Positions 45,770-61,000 of a stretch of DNA of 64,000 nt are shown in pieces. A program made the translations under genes and the position numbers. Under the pieces are notes generated by a model. That model searched no databases. It was not told where the DNA came from and saw only the letters and a program-made list of their open reading frames with translations. Source of the stretch: Spodoptera frugiperda (taxonomy: Eukaryota > Arthropoda > Insecta > Lepidoptera > Noctuidae); the NCBI RefSeq assembly GCF_023101765.2, contig NC_064224.1, positions 9,938,103 to 10,002,102 of the forward strand. Reading direction: 5' to 3'. Numbering within the stretch: position 1 is the stretch's first letter; each line of letters opens with the position of its first letter.

Positions 45770-45992
45770 AATCAGCGTTTAGAGCGCGAGTGAAAGTGTA
45801 GTCTGTGGCGCGCCGCGGCTGAGCGCGAACGTATCATCGCATTTAAAAAATCAAAACGTCAAAGTCAAGAGTACGCGCCAAAATAATTGTCAAGATTTAG
45901 TTTTTTTTGTGAGTGGAGTGAGTTGTGTAGTAAGAAGGTTTCGGCGGTGAAGGCTGTGTTGTTGTAGCTAAACCGCCCCTATCGCTCGGCCA
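45770..45992 (+). promoter_or_regulatory. CpG-rich leader/promoter of the Skeletor-like gene
   Basis: Sequence before the start codon is much richer in CpG than the surroundings (GGCGCGCCGCGGCTGAGCGC) and lacks a TATA box. It probably holds the transcription start and a 5' untranslated region; the exact start cannot be set by eye. Confidence 0.45.
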
Positions 45993-46071
45993 ATGGCGGG
46001 GAGGGTGCCGCCCCCGCGCGGCTCCATGCCGCATGTCTGCTTCGCGGTTACGCTCCTGATACTCGTCGCCG
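45993..46071 (+). CDS. Skeletor-like exon 1 (signal peptide)
   Basis: ATG in CCAATGG context; the donor is GCCG|GTAAGT. It encodes 26 residues plus one base, with positive/proline-rich n-region and hydrophobic core. Confidence 0.78.
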
Positions 46072-49000
46072 GTAAGTCGATTTTCTTGTTGTTGTGTTTG
46101 AGTTTCTTTTTTTTTCAGTAAGTGAAGACGAACCGCTTTTGAGAAAAGTTTAGGTAGTGTTAAAATTAAACGAGGGTAACGATCCTGAAGGCAGTATCGC
46201 GTTACTTTAAATTTAATCTTAACGTTTTTTGCGAGTGCCCTTTTATTTAAAGTTTGAAATTTTCCTTAAGTTTTTTATCGCTAAAGTTCAGAGGGAGGAA
46301 AGGTCTGGATAATTTTGGATCGGGTGGACACCCTGCCAGAAATGTCAATAAATCATGGCGAAATATCAAAGATTTGTTACATAATAAGTAGTATTTTAGC
46401 GTGGACTAGCCGAAGGTGGGTAATGTATGCAGCCTAGTGTTCTAGTTCGGACCAGTTCGAGATTTCCATTGAGACGTTACACAATGATCATTCAATATTC
46501 TCGATTCATTGACATCAGATATTCATATTTGTATGCTTCTATTCTTACATCATATCAATTCTTATAGGAATATGGTTCTAGCTGTCCATTTAAGGTGATG
46601 TTGAGCAGTCATCTCATTTTGTGACATAAAGTTGCAATTACTGGATTCGAGGATAATGTCTGTATGAGACATTTGCTGGGAATTATTATTTCGAAATGGA
46701 TCAACCGTAATTATTTTTGCAACGTCACGCCTTTTTTCACCGAAGGGGTAGGCAGAGGTGTACATTACGGCACGTAATGCCGCTATACAATGTACACCCA
46801 CTTTTCACCGTTTGTGTTATAAGTCCCATGTAATAGGGGGTGAGTCTATTGCCATATACTGGGCACAATTTCAGACTCCGTGCAACTACTGAGAAATTTT
46901 TAAAAAGCCGAAAAAAGGCCAGTCTTATTTTGCCCGACCCGGGAATCGAACCCGAGACATCTTGTCCGGCCACACTTATGATCACCGTAATTAGTAGTAG
47001 TAATTATCGAAAAATAAGGGTATAATTAAGTACCAGTTGACTTACTACAATGTAATCATTTCAACGTAGAAATGCTTTCAAAATTCCGTATGAAATCACC
47101 CACCTTTATTTTTATATTTTTCGTAGAACCAGACACATTCGTAAAATGTATATTTTAAGTGTTACAGCTAGAGAATTTAATTATTAAATTCGCCGTATAT
47201 GAATATGAATATTATTGTAAGTACTTCATATTCTTATATTTTTCCTAGCAGATTAATTGGCTGCATACATTTTTTATAGGTGTTAAGAAAATTGTTGATT
47301 GTATGACGATTAGTTTTCGTCAAATATCGTGGGAAGCGGGTTTATATTCTGGTCAAATTATAAGAATAAGAATTAAACAAAATAAGGACTGCCTCGTTGG
47401 TCATGTAGTAGCAAATGCGACTGCCAGGCAATAGGTCTCGTGTTCGATTCCCGGTTCGGGCAAAGTATTATGGGGCTTTTTTTTTTCGAAAATTACGTTG
47501 TAGTAGTAAAAGTAATAGTAGTAGCACGTAAGCTGGAATTGTGTCCAGTATCGGTACTTATATGGCAATAGGCTAACCCTCTGTCACCTCTGTGACTAAT
47601 AAGTCAAATTATGAAAAGTGTCATTACGTGCCGTAACATGCACCTCTGCCTACCTCTTCGGGGATAAAAGACGACGATACAACAAAACAAATCTCATTCG
47701 ACTGCACCAACAACCACTAAGCTGTCTTAATCTTTAAAAGCTTGTGACGTAATCCAGGATATCTATAAAAAGCATTTAATAAGGAAAACAATTAAATTTA
47801 ATTAAAGCTAGATGAAAGACGGATCACGTAGACTCGATATTATTAGACACGGGGACACGTGTGACACTTGTATTATTAGTGAACACATTAATTAGCTCGC
47901 AGGTGTTAGCTGACAGCCTGGGCTATGTACAGAGACGGACTTAGGTTGGTTTTGTGGGCCCCCAAAGACGTAATGGGTCGCTGATCTTATTAAGTGCAAA
48001 TAATCATATTGGTGTGACTGAAAAAAAAAACGTAGTTAATATAGACATTTGTTTAAAGGCTGTATAAATATTAACTGAGGTGTTGATTCTATATAAATTT
48101 ACATGTTTAAATTTATATGTTTCGTTTTAATTTAGCATTTAAGTTCAACAACAAGGTTACGTAACTGTTTGGTTACATAATGAATTTAATGAAGGTAGGG
48201 CAACACAATAGTATAAAACATAGCTCATATTAGGATATTTTAATGTTATGTAGGTGCATTTACAAACAAATTTTCAATGTCAAACAGGTTGAAGTGAATT
48301 TTCTTTAGTTAGGTATGTCCAAATCTCAAGTTACTTACTTGAGGTTGGCACAATGTGTTTTCTTCTATAATTTCTTCTTCGTCTATCTTACTCGTGTAGC
48401 AAATGTTTCTTTCAAAATAAAAACAAGAATCAGACCAAAGTTGTACCTACATAATATTTGCGCCCCTCTGTAAAGCGCTGGGTCGCACATTCGCGGTCCG
48501 GCCCTGGCGACGTTAGCAATAATTTTATTGATCCAGATTGTGAACCGGTAATCCTTGCCCGCACGGACTTGACTTACATAACGTGCACGGTCACATCGTT
48601 TATAAATACCTAGATCAGTAGGACATGATTAATAAATGATATTTTATGTGTACAAAATATTTCAGTCGTGTCTTTGATCTGGTCGCTCTGTGTCTCTCAC
48701 TGATTCGGGGAAAGACGTAGATATCTTAAGCAATTACCTACTCAAATTCTTGCTGTAGTTAATTTATGGAGTCTTGGCTTGGTTGCTTACCTATCCTAAG
48801 CGAGTTGAGGAAGGCAGAAGGTAGTCGCTTCATGTAAAATTCTGATATTCAACAAGATGTCAGACTCAATAAACATAGTTAGAAATAAGCCAAGAGAATA
48901 AAACAAGAGATATGACAGATAATTATGACCATACGAGTAGATTTGATTTTCTATCTTCATTACAAACGAAAAAAAAACCAATTCTCTTTAGATTTAGTTT

Positions 49001-52000
49001 TCGTCATTTTAGATGACTTTTCATCTTTAGTAACCCTTTCAGAGCCTAACAAGCGCCACGTTACTCCAGTAAGTATAAAGACAGGAGAGAATCGGTCCCT
49101 TATTCATAAAAACCTTAGTATTTAAACTTTTTAGATCGCTTTCACATGGACCTTTGAGGGAAAAGGTTACTCTTTGGGGTTTCGACTTCGGGACCTCTGA
49201 AATACAACTTTTTTTGTGGGATTGTTGTCCGTTTGAGTTTAGTAGAAAGGGAGGGTTTGCAAACATTGGGTATGGGATGTGAGGGAATACTAGAGCTGTA
49301 AGGGACCTGCTATTGTGACATACTGACTGTAGCTTCACTAGAGGACTGACCGACAGACAGACATTTTGTTTTTTTTTTAATATTGTAATGTTTGGTTTGA
49401 CATTTAAAAGTGCCTTTCTGGTCTATTTGAAATAAGTATTTTTTTGAGTTTGACTTTGACTTGTGACGGGCATCCAAAGTATGGTGACTTTGAAACTATG
49501 AATGGAACGGTGATGTCACGTAGTTGTGGGAATTTATATGATAGGTATCTAGGTCATTTTTTTGGTTGTTTAGATTTGTGATAAATATATTAGTGTTGGG
49601 AAAAACATGTTTTTAGCGTTAGTGTTGAGGTGGTTATGTATTTTTATGTTTTTAGGACAATTCAGTATTTTTTTAGTCACTGATCCAGTATTGTATAACA
49701 AACAGGAGAACATCCTCAAAAGTAATATCATTAGAACTTAAAACGGGATATTTACCATATGAATAGTGTTTGTGAGTTTTCGATATTTTGCTACTGTTGC
49801 AAGCGCCCTGATCACGGATGACTGTGGAATTGATGATCAGCTCATTCGTGATCATGTCAGTTTAAAAACTAACACCCTCAAAAGCATAAAAAAAAACAAA
49901 CGAACACAGTCTATTGACTAATTAACAAAAAAGTGATTAACATGGCGATCTGTGCAGCCTCTGTGCTTGTGTTGACATGGCGATGATGATCCACAGAATC
50001 ACAGATCCGGTACACAATCGTGACATAATTTGCAGTGAAGGTCACTCCGTCATCACGTACTGATGATTTACGATAAAAAACTTGATTTAACCCAACGATT
50101 AGCTCAGGTATAAAAGCTCATGTGGTCATCAGAGGTATAACATAATATTTACAACTAAACTATAAAGATCAAAAACTAACAAAATGATATAAAACAAATA
50201 CAATTATCTTCATTTAATATTAAATGAATATTACTATGTAACAAGTTTAGTTTTTAGTGGTATTATCGTTTTTCGTATAACTACGACTGTAGATAGCAAA
50301 TAAATGCTCTTGAGTGCGATACCCGGATTGGGCCAAAGTGGTGTTGTAATGTGTTCTTTATAAGAGCAAGGAATCTGGAAACCCCCGTGTATAGATTCAT
50401 TACAAAATTCCCATATACAAATGAAAAAATTAGACGTAGCTGTGCAAACAGTGGCCTAGTCTAAACACTACTATTAAGTTTGTATTAAGTCCTTGGTTAA
50501 GTAAAAATTTGCAACGCCTGAAAAAGGCCGTTAAGATGTACATGACATTTAAATTGAGATCTGTAATACCTACTTTAACATGCAAATAAATATTTTGAGT
50601 TTGAGTTTAGTATATCATAATTATATATGGGTATCCAAATAAAATTAAACAAGTATGTTTGTTTGTTTATCAAAACAGTTAACAAGCAAAACGCATTACA
50701 AACCTCAGGTTTCTTTCGTAAACGTTTGATTTCTCGCAACGAGACGGTTTCTACTGTCTGTGCATTGTGCATTGTTGTGCTTGTTGTGTTCATGAGAACA
50801 GCAGAGAGGTTATAGCCTCATTGTTACAAGGATGGGCTGGGAACCATCAGCTATCAGGTATCAGGGACATGATTATATCGCCAACAGCTAAGCCCGCCAT
50901 TGTTTTCAACTCATTTGGCGGCCATCTTGCTGGGCTAGTCGGCATTTGATTGGCTTGATGAACTGTTGCTAAGTAAGGAGACAGATTAACTGGTAGAATG
51001 TATGGGTTGGGTTTTATTTTTATATTCTTGGATCCGACATTAAGGATAAGGTGGAAAAGCGAGTGTTCTATAATGAATGTAGCTGAATATCTAACCTATA
51101 CGAATTTTCAAAATCAACGGAGTTTTTCAGCTTCAAAAATTAATAAAACGTTGCCCCATCCTAGAATTAATCTCCTGTGTCGTGGATGCATTTACTCGTA
51201 CACCCAGAGCCGAAACAAAAAAAAATATTATTTCATCATCAGCTACAAAAACAATAAAAAACCATATGGCATTTAGTTCGCCTTATATACCATTATTTAA
51301 TTGTATTGTGTACATTCAAGATTAAATAAATACCTATCTGTGTAATTGCAAACAATCACCTAACCTAACCTAGCTTACTAATAAAGTCAAAACACCTTTT
51401 TAAGCAACAACCAGCAAGTAAGACCAGAGACAGACCGTTCGAATATAAACTAGAATAAATCTAAAAGCTCCGTGTCCATAGTACCGCTCGCCTGCGCCAT
51501 ATCCCCACGTATGCAATATGCAGTAAATCACGAACTACTTAGATTTGCTCCCACGTGTCAACAGTTATTCATTTTCTTCGTACAATCCGTTCTGTAGTTG
51601 TAACTTAAGTTATAGTCTATTGGAGCTCGGTAATATTGTAACGTTTCGATTTAAAACGAAAATTGTGGACAGATTTTTCTAATATGAGTATGAAGAGGTT
51701 ATTTTGATAGTAGAAATTAGTTTGGATTTAATATTGTTTACACTACTTCATAAGATAAGGTTTAATTGTTCATTTAACATAATATGATTTTTTTTAACCG
51801 ATTTTTTTTGTTGTATGATTCTTTTTTCTAACTTTCGTGAGACATACCTAAGAAACTATTATGTTTTCCGACTTACTCACGTAACTATTTGACGAGGAGC
51901 TCGATTACTGTCAAGCCAGTTGAGAGCTCATATTTATGAACAGCTTTACGTGAGTGAGGTAAGCCGGAAAAAAATAAGTTAGTTGTTTTGTATCCTATCA

Positions 52001-55000
52001 TTAGATTAAATTAGGCACCGACAGATAGACTAACGGACAATTCAATTCGAAGTTTCAAAAATACCTAATTTAGGATTACCTAATTAAAATAAGTGATTTG
52101 ACTTTGACTTTCAAAAAATATCTTTAGAAACTATGTTGTCTATGTAGTACAAGAACAATTAAAAAAAAAAAATGCATCAACAGTATCTATCAGAACAGAT
52201 TAGTTGAAAGCGTACAATGTACCACGTGCCACGTGCCAGCTAAACCAAACCGCAGTGGTAACTATACATAATATAAACTACAAACCAGGAAACAAATAAT
52301 CTCTTAAGCTTTATAATCTGAAGTTTCTATCCTAGCTAGCGTACCTATAATTTTATTAGACGACCGCGTAACTTCCTGTGTTGATAATAAATGAATACTT
52401 ACTGAATTTTTAGATTTTAAAAGTTCACAGTCATAAGTTTGACTGCACGGTTGGCGCGGTGGCTGGGTAACTGGCTGCCGTGTAACGTGTAGCGGGTTCG
52501 ATTCCCGCACGGAACAACTATTTGTGTGATCCACAAATTGTTGTTTCGGGTCTGGGTGTCATGTGCATGTGAAATTGTATGTTTGTAAACGCACCTCCGA
52601 CACAGGAGAAAATTCTAATGTGGGACAATGTTTCTTAAAAAATAAAATAATAAAAAAAACTATGTAGGTAATAATATGAAGGAAAGAAATATAATATGGT
52701 AAGGCCATTTTTTATGGAATGCGAGCATACGACAGATGGTAAGCGATCAGCACTGCCCATGAACACCCGAAACATCAGAAGAGCAGCAAATGCGTTGCCG
52801 GCCTTTTAGAAAGGAATACGCTCTTTTCTTGAAGGTTTGAAGGTCGTATCGGTTCGGAAATACCGCCGACGACAACTCATTCCACAGTGTTGCTGTGCGA
52901 ATTAAGTTTGCTTTTTTTAAACATTAAATGTATTGACAGGCTTCTTATGATGAGAGTATAATTAAAAGATAGGTAGGAGGTAGAGGTAGCTTTTAGTAGC
53001 TCTTTACCTGTACCATGCATGTTGGGTTACTATTACTTAACCATGAAACTATTCATCTTTCCAAGCTATATTATGGTTGTAAAAAACTGCCTCTTTCTTT
53101 GGTAGAATCTGGGACTATACTCTCTAAATGGGCAAAGTACCTGAGAACTGAGTATTTTCGGTTTTCAGAGCACGAAGATATATGACCTAATAATGTGAAT
53201 ATTTTTTCATAAATGCCTCAACACTTTACAATAAGAGTGTCACAATTTTTAAATAAAGCACACTCCTTGTTTTATTTATATCAAACTTATCACACCGCCC
53301 TCGTACATACACATACTTAATATATGTTATAATATAATATGTTACATACATATTCATGCATGTAAGTGATGTAAGGAATAATTGGATGCGGCATTTTTGT
53401 AGTTGATACCTCTATCGCTATTAATACACAAATCGCGTGATGTCTAATTGATCGGCATTGGATGCGGCATTCAGGTGATTTTAAATTAGAATTCATTTTT
53501 ATTAATAAAAGTTATTTATAAAGGTGTTGTAGAGGTCACGGTGTAATGATATTTTAATTTGTAGAACATTTTATTTTATATTGAACAGTCCTTCTATTTC
53601 TGTTGTTAAAAAGTTGTTGTTTGTTTATTTAGTGATGGAATTTGTTAATTGATTGTTAAATTATAGGTAAAAGGTCATTGAACAAAGGCTAACCCCCGTA
53701 TTCACTCATTTAATGGTTACTTAAATCTGTCCTTCGCAATTGTTTTCTGAACAAAATCATTACTAAGGAATAGTTTTAGTAATCATCATCATAAATGTCT
53801 TTGAGTACGGCAATAAATGTAAATTGCAAGACAGTTCTGATTTTTGTTTGGAAATATCATAATATGTTTGTGCTTCGACTTCTTAAAGATGTCCAAAGAG
53901 GACTTGGATTTTTGTACGTATCAAATATTATTCAAGGTCTTAGCAATACTTAAGATATTTAGAAATAGACCACAGAAACTTGCATATAAAAGAATCAAAT
54001 AATAATCGTTACAAACATAAAATAAAGCGAAATCCCTTCAATCATTATGCGACTAAAAATCATCGCCGCCGGCTTATTACGGGCTCATATCATACCGCAT
54101 CTTTGAGGGGGTGTAAAGTGCAGTACAAACACAATACTGTCTAAACTGGAGGGGGTGGGCTCCCCCCCACACCCCCCGGCACCCCCTGGACAAACATGCG
54201 CACTGCTTATATCCCAAACTAGGATATTGAGGAGGTTTACTTGTACAAGTCACGGCTTTGACTTCACTTGTAGAGTTCATTTAGATGTGTAATATTTGTG
54301 TTTAGATATAAAGTAAGGTTAATCTTACATTTTGGTTAGAATTAATAGTTTTACGAATACTATACATTAGGTACGATAAAATTACTAAGTAAATAGTTAA
54401 TGTCTTTCTAATATTATAAATGCCAAAAAGGTATTATGGCTAATGACATGGCGATAAATGTAACAGAGGCATAGTCTAGAATAACAAATAGGTATTAAAT
54501 AAAAGCATTATTTAAATGGTTGAGATGTATCGTAAAAAATAACAATTTCCTCCTAACTTGTAATATACAAAAAATCGGGTTCATTTCTACCATAGGAATG
54601 AGAAATCACTATGAAAAAGAGAAAAAGAATTCGTTCAGACTCCTGATAGTTCAGCAGAAAACACTTCAGATCGTAGACCACCATCATTTTAATTCAATCC
54701 AACTTTCTACTCCTAGAGACCTATGCCAAAAAAGCAAAACGAAACCCTAGTAATCCACAAATAGCCTGGCAACTACTAACACTAAGTATCGAGCAAGCCT
54801 TAAACAACCGCAGAGGATGCCCGAACCATTACGTAGGAAGCACATTTCTATTCCGGCCAACACACGCGCAATAAAAAAAGAAACTGCCAATTCACATGAA
54901 AATAACGGTTACACACACTCACACACACACAAATGTAACATCTTATGTGCCACTAGCTTTTGCCCGCGACTTCGTTCGTAGAAAGATGATTCTCGTTTTA

Positions 55001-58000
55001 CCGTCCCCGTGGATATTTAGAGAAATGCTTCGATAGTGCTACTCAAGGATCTGGTGCTGCTGACTACCCAGCGGGTTCACCAGGGTTCCGGTTTGAAAAT
55101 CTAGCTTCACTGACAGATAGACTGACGGACAATTCAATTTGACGTTTCAAAAGTGCCTAATTTAGGTTTAATTGAAATAAATGCTTTGACTTTGACTTTA
55201 AAAACAGAAGTAGGAACGGGTTGGTTAGTTCTAGTCAGAAAACCTTAAAAAAGTGCTATCCAAGGAATATAGACGCTAAGTTTCAGCTTCCTAGGTCCAA
55301 GAGTATCGGTTGTGCGTTTTCTATTAGTCAGTCACTCAATTAAGAGACAGTTTTATTCATGGTATCCAGAAGCAGGGTGCCCATATCTTCTTCACCGTCT
55401 TCAGACAAATGACAAGGGTGCATACAATTTACGGCTTCCGAGAATTTCGTTAGGAAACTCTGATTTGATTGATACAACGAGCTCATGGGATAAATGGGGT
55501 CGCTTATAGATTGTGCACGGTGCCTGTTGGGGGAGCCCCCTCTTCCCTGACGCAGCAACTTGCCGAGGGTACAATATCCGTGTTTATTAAAAACGTATTT
55601 AGGGATATTTGCGGCTTTATACGACGTTTTCTTTGGATCAGAAACTACATTATGTATTTTTCTTTTAAAGAAAATTCTATGGGGATTGTTTTAATTTTTA
55701 AGAATCGTGCCATTATACTTAAGATCCCTTTAATATATACAATTAATTGTAAAGCATTGATTTTTGAAAGGCCACTATTGATGGTGTCATCTGGTTAGAC
55801 AATGAATAACCAACAAAATTAACGCTCCCTTTTTTACGTTTGTTTGGTCGACGTTTGGCCGCTATCACACCTGATGGTAAGTTATGTTCTCTGGATACAA
55901 AATTCATAAACCAAAACTATTGATGCAATTAATTGCTCACTGCAATTTTATTTATATTAATGGACGTCTAAATATAATACCAGATATGACAGACGGTAGC
56001 GATCACTTTCAATGCTAAGTGCAAGGCGAGTGAGATGCAGCAAAGTTCAAGATCGACTGGCTGCAGTACTGTATCACGTTCACTTTTGTGCTTTACTTGA
56101 CACCTTGGTAACATTCATGTGGATTATAAGGGAGTACCTTGGTCTATTTAGAGCTGTAATGTTTGAAGTAATAGTGTAAGAAAAATTGATAGACTTTAGA
56201 AGTGGTTCCTTGAGGTAAACTTGACATGTGTATGTGTAACATATATGAATACGTATTCAACGCAAACACTTTGTACTTCATCTTCAACAAAATTTTTGAT
56301 TGAATGATAATTTTGAATCACAAATCTGTATAAAACTCTGCCGTTACTGACTGACTGTGTGCTATGATTGGCTTCCGTACTATCGATACATCGCATACTC
56401 GATCTGCGTATCTTCCTCGCACAGCTACAATAGTTTAGTATTAGTGGAAACGGTCACATAGTTTCATAACTAAGCTATTACATTTTCGTAGCAACTACAT
56501 AAGCACATCTCTGGTCGAAAAGCACCCTTAATCTTTGACTAACTACATAAGAAACAATTTGCAGTTTAAAAAACCAAAACACAACACAACCATTTGAAAA
56601 GGCACCACTCTCGCTTGGAACCCTTAAAATTTAACGCGAAGAGAACAGTAAACCGGGAGCCTTAGGTTTTATTGGCTATTGGATTTTATTTGAATAGAAA
56701 AGGGTTGGATTCTTATTGTTAATGCTCCACCTTCGGCCCTGGCCCCGGAGTAAGTGTTTCTTGAGTATTTAAATGAGTTTTCTGAGTTTCAAGGTGGTAT
56801 CGATCCGAGTTGAGGTCGGAGTCTGATTATGTGGAACTTTGAGGAGATAAAAGTCTCTGAAATAGGTATAGATGCAATAGTAATTGACCAAATTAATTAT
56901 TATGTTATGGTTAACTCGACTAGTTTTAAGCCATCCTAGAGGCTCATATTCATGAGCAGCATTCCGCGACACACGACGTGACGATTTTCACGCTGCTACT
57001 CTACAATAGTAAGCCGCTAACATAATAATTAATTTAGTATTCACGAAAGTTATACTAAAACAATTGACCACTGCTATGAGAGAAACTGAATTTTCAAATA
57101 ATTTCCAAATTCACATAGGAAATCCACCAAATCCGTACAATATACCGATTTTACCACCATGCCTGGGTAACTGAGCACCTCTGTAGTTTCCCATGATGGA
57201 GGATGCTTCTATAATAACCTCCATCCTTCCCCATAAAACCAGTAAAGCATGCAGCACGAGAAGTAAGGATTCTGCAACGTCCGCATATTCTGTGTACTAA
57301 TCACGGGCACGCTTCGCTGGCGGGGTCACTCGGCCGAGAGGGCGCCACTGGGCAACGTTATCTACTTACCTACCTACTATAGGTACTACTATTACAACAT
57401 CTTCCATAATTATGTGGAAGGTATGATTATGATGAGGTGAATAGACAATGATCTGGGTCTTATAGGATTGTCAGAATTAAGCGATCAGTTGGAGAAAGGT
57501 TTGTCTGCATTTTTGTATTTAGATTTTTTTGTCTTATTTTTAACACGTTAACCGCCACGTCAAAAATTGGTGACTGACGCTTATCGGAGGCCTGACTGAC
57601 GATTTGCCTTCTTTCGGCAGTTAATGCTTTAGATTCGTATGTTTCATTTTAAATTGAGATTCGTATGTTTCATTGTTATTTTTAAAATGAGTACCTACTT
57701 ATTCTTAAATTCGTAAAAAACTATGGACGCAGTATGACTTCACTGCACTTATTAGTCACACCACTGCTTACCCTCTCTAGAAATAACAAGCACAATATTA
57801 CAATAATTATCATTCAAAAAAAGGACTTTTTCCACAAGAATATGTATAATAATGGTAACATGTTAAAGAAAAGTGTTGTCGGAGACGCAAACGAGTATCG
57901 AAATGGCGAGACAAAACTGTATTAAGTGTGCGTGTTGGGGGCGCGTTCGGCCCCTCGGCGGCTGGAGGGGGTTGTGTCGGGGTTTATGTGCTTGTCCACG

Positions 58001-61000
58001 CTAACTCGCGGGCGCGAGCGCGGAATTTGGTCAGTACCCTTAGTACAAGTTTGCTTTACGTTGAACAAAAACGAAACGAGAGCGCGTTCGGCACTCTGAT
58101 TGGTTGGTTCATTCGCACCGGCCAATTAGCTGAACGCGCACTCGTTACGATTACTTTAAACGTAAAGCAAACTCGTACTAAGGGTACTGGTGCGGTGAAT
58201 GGACAACCCGCTGTCACGCAATGTGTAGCGGATTCGATCTCCGCACAGAGCAACTCTTTGTATGATCCACAAATTGTTTTTGTGGTATAAGCCGAAAAAC
58301 GAGCAGACGGATCACCTGATGGTAAGCAATCGCCGCCGCCCATGGACACCCGAAACACCAAAAGCATTACAAGTGCGTTGCCGGCCTTTTGGTGGTTAGG
58401 AATTTAAGGGTTATTGGGGAATCGAGGATTGGGAAGATTGGGGTTTGGGTAACCTCACTCATGCAACGCAAGTTGTTTCACGTCGGTTTTCTGTGAGGCC
58501 TTGTTGTCACTCCGGTCGAACACTCTCCCACACTTGGATTTCTTTTTTATCTTTACAAATGTCAAGTAGTCTTTCCTCTCCCACAGTTAAACAATCCCAT
58601 TTCGGAGTGATATGTGATAGGTATCCTCAAAAAAAAAGAGTTTTCCACAACACAACCTTCGCATCACAACAGAACCAATATCCGAAAATCCTCACAAAGG
58701 CACAAAACTACAAGCCCTACAAAAACCGCCCCCGATTCAACCCTCTCCGTGCAAATCTCGGGGGTAGAGAATGTCAATCAAAATATTCGTTAATGGGGTG
58801 CGAGATACCGCTTAGGATATTAGATAAATACGGCCGAGGCAGCCGGTGATAACGATAATGTGCCTTAGGGACCCCGGGGGAACTCCAAGCGATGAGTTTA
58901 TCTCCAAAACTGAGTTATGACGTAGCGTTTTAGGGTTATTAGAAAGAGACACTGCATTTTCTATTTTGTTTTTTGTTTTATTTAAGTGTTTCGGACTTGA
59001 AATGACAAAGGTAGGTAATGTTTTGGAATTAAAAAGTTATTGGCTTTCATGTATTGAATTATTCGCAGCATGGAACGCACCTGTGACTCTTCTGGTGTTG
59101 CGGGTGTCCATGGGCGGCGCTGATCATACCATCTGGTGACTCGTTTGAAGTCGTTTGCTTGTTTGCCTCCTATTCCATAAAAAAAATGGATGTCGTGAAT
59201 GATTCAGATTTTGTAAGAAGAATTCATCGTCCATCCAGGATGATGAATTCGTTTTAAGTATTTAAAATTATTGTATTTTTTTTTGTCAAATACGTAAATT
59301 ATACATAATGTGAATTATTTTATATCACAGCTGTAAAATTTTGCATTTTTCTCTACTAATAAATAAATAAATAAATCTAAGCTTATATTGTCTGACTCTG
59401 GTATTTGGTGTCGTGGGTTCATGATCGAGTCGCTCAAACCGATAATTTGCCAAATACTACTACTGAACACTTTACAAAAACTTGTGACTACGAGTATGAT
59501 CATTCTACCCACAACGAAACTTGTAACGATTTACAAAACACATACAGATACCCACAAGCATGTAGGTAAATAAATATAATCCGCGGGTACATTTGTCACC
59601 GTATTTAATCTGCTTCATCCACGGGATTAAGTCCGTCATGCGAACAGAAATTACTTCGGAGCTCATATTTTGAATATTTTTCACGTACACAACGAGTGTA
59701 CCTCGGTACCTCCCCCTATTCCTCGAAATGAGTTTAGGCACGTCTGCTATCAATTTATGTATTTATTTTAAACCTGAAAGAAGTTACAGAGCTAAAAGAC
59801 TAAGGATTTTAAATATCTACACTTTGGAACGAGTAAATAGCGTCACTAGAGGACTGACCGACAGATAGACATTTTGTTTTTTTTTTTTTAATATTGTAAT
59901 ACATATTTGCTTTGACGTTCAAAAGTCACTTCTCCGTCTATTTGAAATAAATAATAATTGTGACTTTGATTATGTTGCATCATGTTTTCTTTCAAACGGT
60001 TTTATTCAGCTTGACTTGTTTGTTTGTTTGTTTGTTTGTTTGTTTACGTCATATATTTTAACAATTGGAATTTAACTCCCTTCCTGGCGTCCGATAGATC
60101 TGATATTTGGTACATAATTAAACATACATACATACATATCGTCACGCCTTTAATCCCCGAAGGGGTAGGCAGAGGTGCACATTATGGCACGTAATGCCAT
60201 TGTGTACACCCACTTTTCACAATTTATGTAGTAGGGTGGTTTTCCGAAAAAAATTAACTTTTATTTAACAAATCATTATTCTCCCGCGTTATTGTGGTAG
60301 CTTATTATCATCCTTATTTTGATTGGATTATTGGATTGGTCACAGCTTAATTTATTAAAAGTTTATTCAAATGTTGTGTTTCAATCGGCAGAATTGTTAA
60401 CTTTTGGTTGAGGATAATGACGCCGTTAACATTTTGTGATTTTTTTCGGAAAACCACCCTGTAAGTCCCATGTAATAGGTGGTGAGCCTATTGCCATATA
60501 CCGGGCACATTTCCAGACTCCGTGCTACCACTGAGAAATTTTCGAAAAACCGAAAAAAGCCCAGTAATACTTCGCCCGACCCGGGAATCGAACCCGAGAC
60601 CCCTTGCCCGGCAGTCGCACTTGCAACCACTCCGCCAACGAGGCAGTCATCATAATTAAACATAATATAACATATTTTTATTCAGTGTTACATGTAATGT
60701 ACCTACATTGTTTTACAATGATGTCAATTGGTAGTAAGGTATAATAATTAGATAATAGATTATATTTACGTACCTACTGGCAAGCATATCACAGGATCTT
60801 CGGCAAGGCCCTACGACAGATGAAATAATAAGTCGCAGAAACTGCTAGATGAACTAGCCTATTTGAAAGTGATTTTTTTATGAAATAGGTGGCAAACGAG
60901 CAGACGGGTCACCTGATGGTAAGCGATCAGTTGGACATCTTGTAGTTGCTGTTATGGCAACGAAAGGCAATAAAATTAATAATTTATCTCACATCCCAAA

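Noticed and set aside
50107..50210. second TATAAAAG box with a downstream ATG
   Set aside because: The following ATG is closed by TAA after two codons and no splice or frame supports a gene.
55469..55798. 109-residue open frame
   Set aside because: No recognisable domain; composition is that of random AT-rich DNA after a short GC-rich block.
58445..58849. 134-residue plus-strand open frame
   Set aside because: It begins inside SINE S2 and runs into AT-rich unique DNA with no family likeness or splice signals.
60560..60650. tRNA gene on the minus strand
   Set aside because: It is the tRNA-derived head of SINE S3, followed by the S3 body; similar heads occur at 46930 and 47390.
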